Source of the DNA: Archivesica marissinica
Lineage: Eukaryota; Mollusca; Bivalvia; Venerida; Vesicomyidae
Assembly (NCBI GenBank): GCA_014843695.1
Contig: CM026403.1
Coordinates: 3,968,150-4,032,149, forward strand
Direction of reading: 5' to 3'
Length of the DNA stretch: 64,000 bases
Position numbers and translations under genes: made by a program. Under the pieces are notes generated by a model. It searched no databases. It saw nothing but the letters and a program-made list of their open reading frames with translations, and had not been told where the DNA came from. Position 1 is the stretch's first letter; each line of letters opens with the position of its first letter. Shown here piece after piece: positions 1 through 13,791 of this stretch.

Positions 1-3000
1 CAATGATTAGACGATCTTTGACATGGAACATTGGGACAATGATTAGACGATCTTTGATATGGAACATTGGGACAATGATTAGATAATACTTAGACGATCT
101 TTGATATGGAACATTGGGACAATGATTAGACGATCTTTGATATGGAACATTGGGACAATGATTTAAACGATCTTTGATATGGAACATTGGGACAATGATT
201 AGATGATCTTTGACATGGAACATTGGGACAATGATTAGATGATCTTTGACATGGAATTGGGACAATGATTAGATATCTTGAATGAACATTGGGACAATGA
301 TTAGATGATCTTTGATATGGAACATTGGGACAATGATTAGATAATACTTAGTGGGAATGATAGACGATCTTGATATGGAACATTGGGACAATGATTAGAT
401 AATCTTAGACATGGAACATTGGGACAATGATTAGATGATCTTTGATATGGAACATTGGGACAATGATTAGATAATACTTAGACGATCTTTGATATGGAAC
501 ATTGGGACAATGATTAGATAATATAGACGATCTTTGATATGGAACATTGGGACAATGATTAGATAATACTTAGACGATCTTTGATATGGAACATTGGGAC
601 AATGATTAGATGATCTTTGATATGGAACATTGGGACAGTGATTAGACGATCTTTGATATGGAACATTGGGACAATGATTAGACGATCTTTGATATGGAAC
701 ATTGGGACAGTGATTAGATGATTATTGATATGGAACATTGGGACAGTGATTAGACGATCTTTGACATGGAACATTGGGACAATGATTAGACGATCTTTGA
801 TATGGAACATTGGGACAGTGATTAGATGATCTTTGATATGGAACATTGGGACAATGATTAGACGATCTTTGATATGGAACATTGGGACAATGATTAGATG
901 ATATTTGACATGGAACATTGCGACAGTGATTAGACGATCTTTGACATGGAACATTGGGACAATTATTAGACGATCTTTGAAATGGAACATTGGGACAATG
1001 ATTAGACGATCTTTGATATGGAATATTGGGATAATGATTAGATGATATTTGACATGGAACATTGGGACAGTGATTAGACGATCTTTGACATGGAACATTG
1101 GGACAATGATTAGACGATCTTTGATATGGAACATTGGGACAATGATTAGATAATACTTAGACGATCTTTGATATGGAACATTGGGACAATGATTAGACGA
1201 TCTTTGACATGGAACATTGGGACAATGATTAGATGATCTTTGATATGGAACATTGGGACAATGATTAGATGATCTTTGACATGGAACATTGGGACAATGA
1301 TTAGATAATACTTAGAGATCTTTGATATGGAACATTGGGACAATGATTAGACGATCTTTGATATGGAACATTGGGACAATGATTAGATATCTTTGACATG
1401 GAACATTGGGACAATGATTAGACGATCTTTGATATGGAACATTGGGACAATGATTAGATAATCTTAGACGATCTTTGATATGGAACATTGGGACAATGAT
1501 TAGATCGATCTTTGATATGGAACATTGGGACAATGATTAGATGATCTTTGATATGGAACATTGGGACAATGATTAGATGATCTTTGACATGGAACATTGG
1601 GACAATGATTAGATGATCTTTGATATGGAACATTGGGACAATGATTAGATGATCTTTGACATGGAACATTGGGACAATGATTAGATAATACTTAGAGATC
1701 TTTGATATGGAACATTGGGACAATGATTAGATGATCTTTGACATGGAACATTGGGACAATGATTAGATAATACTTAGACGATCTTTGATATGGAACATTG
1801 GGACAATGATTAGATCGATCTTTGATATGGAACATTGGGACAATGATTAGATAATACTTAGACGATCTTTGATATGGAACATTGGGACAACGATTAGATG
1901 ATCTTTGATATGGAACATTGGGACAGTGATTAGACGATCTTTGATATGGAACATTGGGACAATGATTAGACGATCTTTGATATGGAACATTGGGACAGTG
2001 ATTAGATGATTATTGATATGGAACATTGGGACAGTGATTAGACGATCTTTGACATGGAACATTGGGACAATGATTAGACGATCTTTGATATGGAACATTG
2101 GGACAGTGATTAGATGATCTTTGATATGGAACATTGGGACAATGATTAGACGATCTTTGATATGGAACATTGGGACAATGATTAGATGATATTTGACATG
2201 GAACATTGCGACAGTGATTAGACGATCTTTGACATGGAACATTGGGACAATGATTAGACGATCTTTGAAATGGAACATTGGGACAATGATTAGACGATCT
2301 TTGATATGGAATATTGGGATAATGATTATATGATATTTGACATGGAACATTGGGACAGTGATTAGACGATCTTTGACATGGAACATTGGGACAATGATTA
2401 GACGATCTTTGATATGGAACATTGGGACAATGATTAGATAATACTTAGACGATCTTTGATATGGAACATTGGGACAATGATTAGACGATCTTTGACATGG
2501 AACATTGGGACAATGATTAGACGATCTTTGATATGGAACATTGGGACAATGATTAGATAATACTTAGACGATCTTTGATATGGAACATTGGGACAATGAT
2601 TAGACGATCTTTGATATGGAACATTGGGACAATGATTAGATATCGATCTTTGACATGGAACATTGGGACAATGATTAGACGATCTTTGATATGGAACATT
2701 GGGACAATGATTAGATAATCTTTGACATGGAACATTGGGACAATGATTAGACGATCTTTGACATGGAACATTGGGACAATGATTAGACGATCTTTGACAT
2801 GGAACATTGGGACAATGATTAGACGATCTTTGACATGGAACATTGGGACAATGATTAGACGATCTTTGATATGGAACATTGGGACAATGATTAGATGATC
2901 TTTGATATGGAACATTGGGACAGTGATTAGATGATCTTTGACATGGAACATTGGGACAATGATTAGATGATCTTTGATATGGAACATTGGGACAGTGATT

Positions 3001-6000
3001 AGATGATCTTTGACATGGAACATTGGGACAATGATTAGATAATACTTAGAGATCTTTGATATGGAACATTGGGACAATGATTAGATGATCTTTGACATGG
3101 AACATTGGGACAATGATTAGATAATACTTAGACATGGAACATGGGACAATGATTAGACGATCTTTGATATGGAACATTGGGACAATGATTAGATAATCTT
3201 TGACATGGAACATTGGGACAATGATTAGATGATCTTTGATATGGAACATTGGGACAATGATTAGATAATACTTAGACGATCTTTGATATGGAACATTGGG
3301 ACAATGATTAGATAATACTTAGACGATCTTTGATATGGAACATTGGGACAATGATTAGATAATACTTAGACGATCTTTGATATGGAACATTGGGACAACG
3401 ATTAGATGATCTTTGATATGGAACATTGGGACAGTGATTAGACGATCTTTGATATGGAACATTGGGACAATGATTAGACGATCTTTGATATGGAACATTG
3501 GGACAGTGATTAGATGATTATTGATATGGAACATTGGGACAGTGATTAGACGATCTTTGACATGGAACATTGGGACAATGATTAGACGATCTTTGATATG
3601 GAACATTGGGACAGTGATTAGATGATCTTTGATATGGAACATTGGGACAATGATTAGACGATCTTTGATATGGAACATTGGGACAATGATTAGATGATAT
3701 TTGACATGGAACATTGCGACAGTGATTAGACGATCTTTGACATGGAACATTGGGACAATGATTAGACGATCTTTGAAATGGAACATTGGGACAATGATTA
3801 GACGATCTTTGATATGGAATATTGGGATAATGATTAGATGATATTTGACATGGAACATTGGGACAGTGATTAGACGATCTTTGACATGGAACATTGGGAC
3901 AATGATTAGACGATCTTTGATATGGAACATTGGGACAATGATTAGATAATACTTAGACGATCTTTGATATGGAACATTGGGACAATGATTAGACGATCTT
4001 TGACATGGAACATTGGGACAATGATTAGACGATCTTTGATATGGAACATTGGGACAATGATTAGATAATACTTAGACGATCTTTGATATGGAACATTGGG
4101 ACAATGATTAGACGATCTTTGATATGGAACATTGGGACAATGATTAGATAATACTTAGACGATCTTTGACATGGAACATTGGGACAATGATTAGACGATC
4201 TTTGATATGGAACATTGGGACAATGATTAGATAATCTTTGACATGGAACATTGGGACAATGATTAGACGATCTTTGACATGGAACATTGGGACAATGATT
4301 AAACAATCTTTGACATGGAACATTGGGACAATGATTAGACGATCTTTGACATGGAACATTGGGACAATGATTAGACGATCTTTGATATGGAACATTGGGA
4401 CAATGATTAGATGATCTTTGCTATGGAACATTGGGACAGTGATTAGATGATCTTTGACATGGAACATTGGGACAATGATTAGATGATCTTTGATATGGAA
4501 CATTGGGACAGTGATTAGATGATCTTTGACATGGAACATTGGGACAATGATTAGATAATACTTAGATGATCTTTGATATGGAACATTGGGACAATGATTA
4601 GATGATCTTTGATATGGAACATTGGGACAATGATTAGATAATACTTAGACGATCTTTGATATGGAACATTGGGACAATGATTAGATAATACTTAGACGAT
4701 CTTTGATATGGAACATTGGGACAATGATTAGATAATACTTAGACGATCTTTGATATGGAACATTGGGACAACGATTAGATGATCTTTGATATGGAACATT
4801 GGGACAGTGATTAGACGATCTTTGATATGGAACATTGGGACAATGATTAGACGATCTTTGATATGGAACATTGGGACAGTGATTAGATGATTATTGATAT
4901 GGAACATTGGGACAGTGATTAGACGATCTTTGACATGGAACATTGGGACAATGATTAGACGATCTTTGATATGGAACATTGGGACAGTGATTAGATGATC
5001 TTTGATATGGAACATTGGGACAATGATTAGACGATCTTTGATATGGAACATTGGGACAATGATTAGATGATATTTGACATGGAACATTGCGACAGTGATT
5101 AGACGATCTTTGACATGGAACATTGGGACAATTATTAGACGATCTTTGAAAAGGAACATTGGGACAATGATTAGACGATCTTTGATATGGAATATTGGGA
5201 TAATGATTATATGATATTTGACATGGAACATTGGGACAGTGATTAGACGAACTTTGACATGGAACATTGGGACAATGATTAGACGATCTTTGATATGGAA
5301 CATTGGGACAATGATTAGATAATACTTAGACGATCTTTGATATGGAACATTGGGACAATGATTAGATGATATTTGACATGGAACATTGCGACAGTGATTA
5401 GACGATCTTTGACATGGAACATTGGGACAATTATTAGACGATCTTTGAAAAGGAACATTGGGACAATGATTAGACGATCTTTGATATGGAATGGATAATG
5501 ATTAATGATATTTGACATGGAACATTGGGACAGTGATTAGACGATCTTTGACATGGAACATTGGGACAATGATTAGACGATCTTTGATATGGAACATTGG
5601 GACAATGATTAGATAATACTTAGACGATCTTTGATATGGAACATTGGGACAATGATTAGACGATCTTTGATATGGAACATTGGGACAATGATTAGATCGA
5701 TCTTTGACATGGAACATTGGGACAATGATTAGACGATCTTTGATATGGAACATTGGGACAATGATTAGATAATCTTTGACATGGAACATTGGGACAATGA
5801 TTAGACGATCTTTGACATGGAACATTGGGACAATGATTAGACGATCTTTGACATGGAACATTGGGACAATGATTAGACGATCTTTGACATGGAACATTGG
5901 GACAATGATTAGACGATCTTTGATATGGAACATTGGGACAATGATTAGATGATCTTTGATATGGAACATTGGGACAATGATTAGATGATCTTTGACATGG

Positions 6001-9000
6001 AACATTGGGACAATGATTAGATGATCTTTGATATGGAACATTGGGACAATGATTAGATGATCTTTGACATGGAACATTGGGACAATGATTAGATAATACT
6101 TAGAGATCTTTGATATGGAACATTGGGACAATGATTAGATGATCTTTGACATGGAACATTGGGACAATGATTAGATAATACTTAGACGATCTTTGATATG
6201 GAACATTGGGACAATGATTAGATGATCTTTGATATGGAACATTGGGACAATGATTAGATAATACTTAGAGATCTTTGACATGGAACATTGGGACAATGAT
6301 TAGACGATCTTTGATATGGAACATTGGGACAATGATTAGATGATCTTTGATATGGAACATTGGGACAATGATTAGATGATCTTTGATATGGAACATTGGG
6401 ACATGATTAGATGATCTTTGACATGGAACATTGGGACAATGATTAGATAATACTTAGAGATCTTTGATATGGAACATTGGGACAATGATTAGATGATCTT
6501 TGACATGGAACATTGGGACAATGATTAGATCGATCTTTGATATGGAACATTGGGACAATGATTAGATAATCGATCTTTGATATGGAACATTGGGACAATG
6601 ATTAGATAATACTTAGACGATCTTTGATATGGAACATTGGGACAACGATTAGATGATCTTTGATATGGAACATTGGGACAGTGATTAGACGATCTTTGAT
6701 ATGGAACATTGGGACAATGATTAGACGATCTTTGATATGGAACATTGGGACAGTGATTAGATGATTTTGATATGGAACATTGGGACAGTGATTAGACGAT
6801 CTTTGACATGGAACATTGGGACAATGATTAGACGATCTTTGATATGGAACATTGGGACAGTGATTAGATGATCTTTGATATGGAACATTGGGACAATGAT
6901 TAGACGATCTTTGATATGGAACATTGGGACAATGATTAGATGATATTTGACATGGAACATTGCGACAGTGATTAGACGATCTTTGACATGGAACATTGGG
7001 ACAATGATTAGACGATCTTTGATATGGAACATTGGGACAATGATTAGACGATCTTTGATATGGAATATTGGGATAATGATTAGATGATATTTGACATGGA
7101 ACATTGGGACAGTGATTAGACGATCTTTGACATGGAACATTGGGACAATGATTAGACGATCTTTGATATGGAACATTGGGACAATGATTAGATAATACTT
7201 AGACGATCTTTGATATGGAACATTGGGACAATGATTAGACGATCTTTGACATGGAACATTGGGACAATGATTAGACGATCTTTGATATGGAACATTGGGA
7301 CAATGATTAGATAATACTTAGACGATCTTTGATATGGAACATTGGGACAATGATTAGACGATCTTTGATATGGAACATTGGGACAATGATTAGATAATAC
7401 TTAGACGATCTTTGACATGGAACATTGGGACAATGATTAGACGATCTTTGATATGGAACATTGGGACAATGATTAGATAATCTTTGACATGGAACATTGG
7501 GACAATGATTAGACGATCTTTGACATGGAACATTGGGACAATGATTAGACGATCTTTGACATGGAACATTGGGACAATGATTAGACGATCTTTGACATGG
7601 AACATTGGGACAATGATTAGACGATCTTTGATATGGAACATTGGGACAATGATTAGATGATCTTTGATATGGAACATTGGGACAATGATTAGATGATCTT
7701 TGACATGGAACATTGGGACAATGATTAGATGATCTTTGATATGGAACATTGGGACAGTGATTAGATGATCTTTGACATGGAACATTGGGACAATGATTAG
7801 ATAATACTTAGAGATCTTTGATATGGAACATTGGGACAATGATTAGATGATCTTTGATATGGAACATTGGGACAATGATTAGATAATACTTAGACATGGA
7901 ACATGGGACAATGATTAGACGATCTTTGATATGGAACATTGGGACAATGATTAGATAATCTTAGACATGGAACATTGGGACAATGATTAGATGATCTTTG
8001 ATATGGAACATTGGGACAATGATTAGATAATACTTAGACGATCTTTGATATGGAACATTGGGACAATGATTAGATAATACTTAGACGATCTTTGATATGG
8101 AACATTGGGACAATGATTAGATAATACTTAGACGATCTTTGATATGGAACATTGGGACAATGATTAGATGATCTTTGATATGGAACATTGGGACAGTGAT
8201 TAGACGATCTTTGATATGGAACATTGGGACAATGATTAGACGATCTTTGATATGGAACATTGGGACAGTGATTAGATGATTTTTGATATGGAACATTGGG
8301 ACAGTGATTAGACGATCTTTGACATGGAACATTGGGACAATGATTAGACGATCTTTGATATGGAACATTGGGACAGTGATTAGATGATCTTTGATATGGA
8401 ACATTGGGACAATGATTAGACGATCTTTGATATGGAACATTGGGACAATGATTAGATGATATTTGACATGGAACATTGCGACAGTGATTAGACGATCTTT
8501 GACATGGAACATTGGGACAATTATTAGACGATCTTTGAAAAGGAACATTGGGACAATGATTAGACGATCTTTGATATGGAATATTGGGATAATGATTAGA
8601 TGATATTTGACATGGAACATTGGGACAGTGATTAGACGATCTTTGACATGGAACATTGGGACAATGATTAGACGATCTTTGATATGGAACATTGGGACAA
8701 TGATTAGATAATACTTAGACGATCTTTGATATGGAACATTGGGACAATGATTAGACGATCTTTGACATGGAACATTGGGACAATGATTAGACGATCTTTG
8801 ATATGGAACATTGGGACAATGATTAGATAATACTTAGACGATCTTTGATATGGAACATTGGGACAATGATTAGACGATCTTTGATATGGAACATTGGGAC
8901 AATGATTAGATAATACTTAGACGATCTTTGACATGGAACATTGGGACAATGATTAAACGATCTTTGATATGGAACATTGGGACAATGATTAGATAATCTT

Positions 9001-12000
9001 TGACATGGAACATTGGGACAATGATTAAACGATCTTTGACATGGAACATTGGGACAATGATTAAACAATCTTTGACATGGAACATTGGGACAATGATTAG
9101 ACGATCTTTGACATGGAACATTGGGACAATGATTAGACGATCTTTGATATGGAACATTGGGACAATGATTAGATGATCTTTGATATGGAACATTGGGACA
9201 GTGATTAGATGATCTTTGACATGGAACATTGGGACAATGATTAGATGATCTTTGATATGGAACATTGGGACAGTGATTAGATGATCTTTGACATGGAACA
9301 TTGGGACAATGATTAGATAATACTTAGATGATCTTTGATATGGAACATTGGGACAATGATTAGATGATCTTTGATATGGAACATTGGGACAATGATTAGA
9401 TAATACTTAGACGATCTTTGATATGGAACATTGGGACAATGATTAGATAATACTTAGACGATCTTTGATATGGAACATTGGGACAATGATTAGATAATAC
9501 TTAGACGATCTTTGATATGGAACATTGGGACAACGATTAGATGATCTTTGATATGGAACATTGGGACAGTGATTAGACGATCTTTGATATGGAACATTGG
9601 GACAATGATTAGACGATCTTTGATATGGAACATTGGGACAGTGATTAGATGATTATTGATATGGAACATTGGGACAGTGATTAGACGATCTTTGACATGG
9701 AACATTGGGACAATGATTAGACGATCTTTGATATGGAACATTGGGACAGTGATTAGATGATCTTTGATATGGAACATTGGGACAATGATTAGACGATCTT
9801 TGATATGGAACATTGGGACAATGATTAGATGATATTTGACATGGAACATTGCGACAGTGATTAGACGATCTTTGACATGGAACATTGGGACAATATTAGA
9901 CGATCTTTGAAAAGGAACATTGGGACAATGATTAGACGATCTTTGATATGGAATATTGGGATAATGATTATATGATATTTGACATGGAACATTGGGACAG
10001 TGATTAGACGAACTTTGACATGGAACATTGGGACAATGATTAGACGATCTTTGATATGGAACATTGGGACAATGATTAGATAATACTTAGACGATCTTTG
10101 ATATGGAACATTGGGACAATGATTAGATGATATTTGACATGGAACATTGGGACAATGATTAGACGATCTTTGACATGGAACATTGGGACAATTATTAGAC
10201 GATCTTTGAAATGGAACATTGGGACAATGATTAGACGATCTTTGATATGGAATATTGGGATAATGATTATATGATATTTGACATGGAACATTGGGACAAT
10301 GATTAGACGATCTTTGACATGGAACATTGGGACAATGATTAGACGATCTTTGATATGGAACATTGGGACAATGATTAGATAATACTTAGACGATCTTTGA
10401 TATGGAACATTGGGACAATGATTAGACGATCTTTGATATGGAACATTGGGACAATGATTAGATAATACTTAGACGATCTTTGACATGGAACATTGGGACA
10501 ATGATTAGACGATCTTTGATATGGAACATTGGGACAATGATTAGATAATCTTTGACATGGAACATTGGGACAATGATTAAACGATCTTTGACATGGAACA
10601 TTGGGACAATGATTAAACGATCTTTGACATGGAACATTGGGACAATGATTAGACGATCTTTGACATGGAACATTGGGACAATGATTAGACGATCTTTGAT
10701 ATGGAACATTGGGACAATGATTAGATGATCTTTGATATGGAACATTGGGACAGTGATTAGATGATCTTTGACATGGAACATTGGGACAATGATTAGATGA
10801 TCTTTGATATGGAACATTGGGACAGTGATTAGATGATCTTTGACATGGAACATTGGGACAATGATTAGATAATACTTAGATGATCTTTGATATGGAACAT
10901 TGGGACAATGATTAGATGATCTTTGACATGGAACATTGGGACAATGATTAGATAATACTTAGACGATCTTTGATATGGAACATTGGGACAATGATTAGAT
11001 GATCTTTGATATGGAACATTGGGACAATGATTAGATAATACTTAGACGATCTTTGATATGGAACATTGGGACAATGATTAGACGATCTTTGATATGGAAC
11101 ATTGGGACAATGATTAGATGATCTTTGATATGGAACATTGGGACAATGATTAGATAATACTTAGACGATCTTTGATATGGAACATTGGGACAATGATTAG
11201 ATGCTCTTTGATATGGAACATTGGGACAATGATTAGATGATCTTTGACATGGAACATTGGGACAATGATTAGATGATCTTTGACATGGAACATTGGGACA
11301 ATGATTAGACGATCTTTGACATGGAACATTGGGACAATGATTAGATGATCTTTGACATGGAACATTGGGACAATGATTAGACGATCTTTGACATGGAACA
11401 TTGGGACAATGATTAGACAATCTTTGACATGGAACATTGGGACAATGATTAGACGATCTTTGACATGGAACATTGGGACAATGATTAGACGATCTTTGAC
11501 ATGGAACATTGGGACAATGATTAGATGATCTTTGATATGGAACATTGGGACAATGATTAGATAATACTTAGACGATCTTTGATATGGAACATTGGGACAA
11601 TGATTAGATGATCTTTGACATGGAACATTGGGACAGTGATTAGACGATCTTTGATATGGAACATTGGGACAATGATTAGACGATCTTTGATATGGAACAT
11701 TGGGACAATGATTAGACGATCTTTGACATGGAACATTGGGACAATGATTAGACAATCTTTGACATGGAACATTGGGACAATGATTAGATGATCTTTGATA
11801 TGGAACATTGGGACAATGATTAGACGATCTTTGACATGGAACATTGGGACAATGATTAGATGATCTTTGATATGGAACATTGGGACAATGATTAGATAAT
11901 ACTTAGGCGATCTTTGATATGGAACATTGGGACAATGATTAGACGATCTTTGATATGGAACATTGGGACAATGATTAGACGATCTTTGATATGGAACATT

Positions 12001-12100
12001 GGGACAGTGATTAGACGATCTTTGATATGGAACATTGGGACAATGATTAGATGATCTTTGACATGGAACATTGGGACAATGATTAGATAATACTTAGACT
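1..12100. repeat. 36-bp satellite with higher-order repeats
   Basis: There are about 330 copies of a 36-bp unit with core GGAACATTGGGACAATGATT. Runs are separated by a short register-shifting insert, ATAATACTTAG. On the - strand the unit is open in frame (HIKDRLIIVPMF), giving many spurious open frames. It probably lies in the ACADS intron before exon a, because nothing else is seen in this stretch. Confidence 0.97.
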
Positions 12101-12900
12101 TATGCCGGCGCAGCATCTACTACAGTTCAATGATATTGTTACAATGTTTGTGTGATACAGGGAATGGAAGTGATGCCGGCGCAGCATCTACTATAGTTTG
12201 TGATATTGTTAAAATGTTTTTATGATACAGGGAATGGAAGTGATGCCGGCGCAGCATCTACTACAGTTTAACGATATTGTTACAATGTTTGTGTGATACA
12301 GGGAATGGACGTGATGCCGGCGCAGCATCTACTACAGTTTAACGATATTGTTACAATGAGTGTGTGATACAGGGAATGGAAGTGATGCCGGCGCAGCATC
12401 TACTACAGTTTGTGATATTGTTACAATGTTTGTGTGATACAGTGCATGGATGTGATGCCGGCGCAGCATCTACTACAGTTTAACGATATTGTTACAGTGT
12501 TTGTATGATACAGGGAATGGACGTGATGCCGGCGCAGCATCTACTACAGTTTGTGATATTGTTACAATGTTTGTGTGATACAGGGAATGGAAGTGATGCC
12601 GGCGCAGCATCTACTATAGTTTGTGATATTGTTACAATGTTTGTGTGATACAGGGACTGGAAGTGATGCCGGCGCAGCATCTACTACAGTTTGTGATATT
12701 GTTACAATGTTTGTGTGATACAGGGAATGGAAGTGATGCCGGCGCAGCATCTACTACAGTTTAATGATATTGTTACAATGTTTGTGTGATACAGGGAATG
12801 GAAGTGATGCCGGCGCAGCATCTACTACAGTTTGTGATATTGTTACAATGTTTGTGTGATACAGGGAATGGAAGTGATGCCGGCGCAGCATCTACTACAG
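12101..12900 (+). repeat. 70-bp array made of intron end plus ACADS exon start
   Basis: Twelve copies of CCGGCGCAGCATCTACTACA recur at 70-71 bp spacing. Each unit is about 34 bp of intron end (including ATACAG) plus the first 36 bp of exon a. The first copy is truncated and directly abuts the 36-bp satellite; the last copy is the real exon start. Both halves of the unit end in ACAG, which suggests slippage at that microhomology. Confidence 0.95.
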
Positions 12901-12980
12901 CCTCACTACATAACGACCAGTGGGTTTTGAACGGAACCAAGTCATGGATCACTAATGGATATGAAGCCGAGGCTGTTGTG
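12865..12980 (+). CDS. ACADS: ACADS exon a (first in window)
   Basis: The acceptor is ATACAG before 12865. The exon opens with the last two bases of a Gly codon (phase 1), then [12 protein letters not shown] and, further on, [20 protein letters not shown]. The donor GTAACT follows 12980. The segment lies in the FAD-binding middle beta domain. The first 36 bases of this exon are also the exon-derived half of the 70-bp tandem unit just upstream. Only this last copy continues into true coding sequence. Confidence 0.93.
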
Positions 12981-13734
12981 GTAACTGTCTATCATCTAAT
13001 ACATTCTTGTCAATGCCACTAATGCAGATACTGGTCTCTGGTTGAATCCTATTTAGGGTATGGATACATGTATGTATGAGAGTTTCCCTAAGAGTCTGGC
13101 GCGATTCTACGTGCCTCTCACCAATATAATGTAAGGCAGGGATAACCCTGGCTGTAATAACATGAATACTGTGAAACCTGTGTTAAGCAGCTAGCCAAGG
13201 AAATCACAGACAGTGGCTGCTTAGCACAGGTGGCTGCTTAGCACAGGTGGCTGCTTAGCACAGGTTGCTACTTAGCACAGGTGGCTGCTTAGCACAGGTA
13301 GCACAGGTGGCTGCTTAGCATAGGTGGCTGCTTAGCACAGGTGGCTGCTTAGCACAGGTGACTGCTTAGCACAGTGACTGCTTAGCACAGGTGACTGCTT
13401 AGCACAGTGACTGCTTAGCACAGGTGGCTGCTTAGCACATGTAACTGCTTAACACAGGTGACTGCTTAGCACAGGTGGCTACTTAGCACAGGTGGCTGCT
13501 TAGCATAGGTGGCTGGCTGCTTAGCACAGGTGACTGCTTAGCACAGGTGACTGCTTAGCACAGGTGGCTGCTTAGCACAGGTGACTGCTTAGCAAAGGTG
13601 ACTGCTTAATAGAGGGCAAATGTATAATAAAACAAAATACATGTATTGGGAATCTGGAAACTGGCTGCTTAATACAGGTTGGCTGCTGAATAGAGGTGAC
13701 CACTAACACAGGTGTGACTGTATCGGGATGAAAA

Positions 13735-13791
<57 letters not shown>

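Noticed and set aside
1..12100. CRISPR-like regular repeats
   Set aside because: Tandem units without unique spacers, in a eukaryotic intron.
559..12116. Many - strand open frames with HIKDRLIIVPMF repeats
   Set aside because: The 36-bp satellite unit is a multiple of 3 without a stop in this frame. There is no start context or non-repeat coding sequence.
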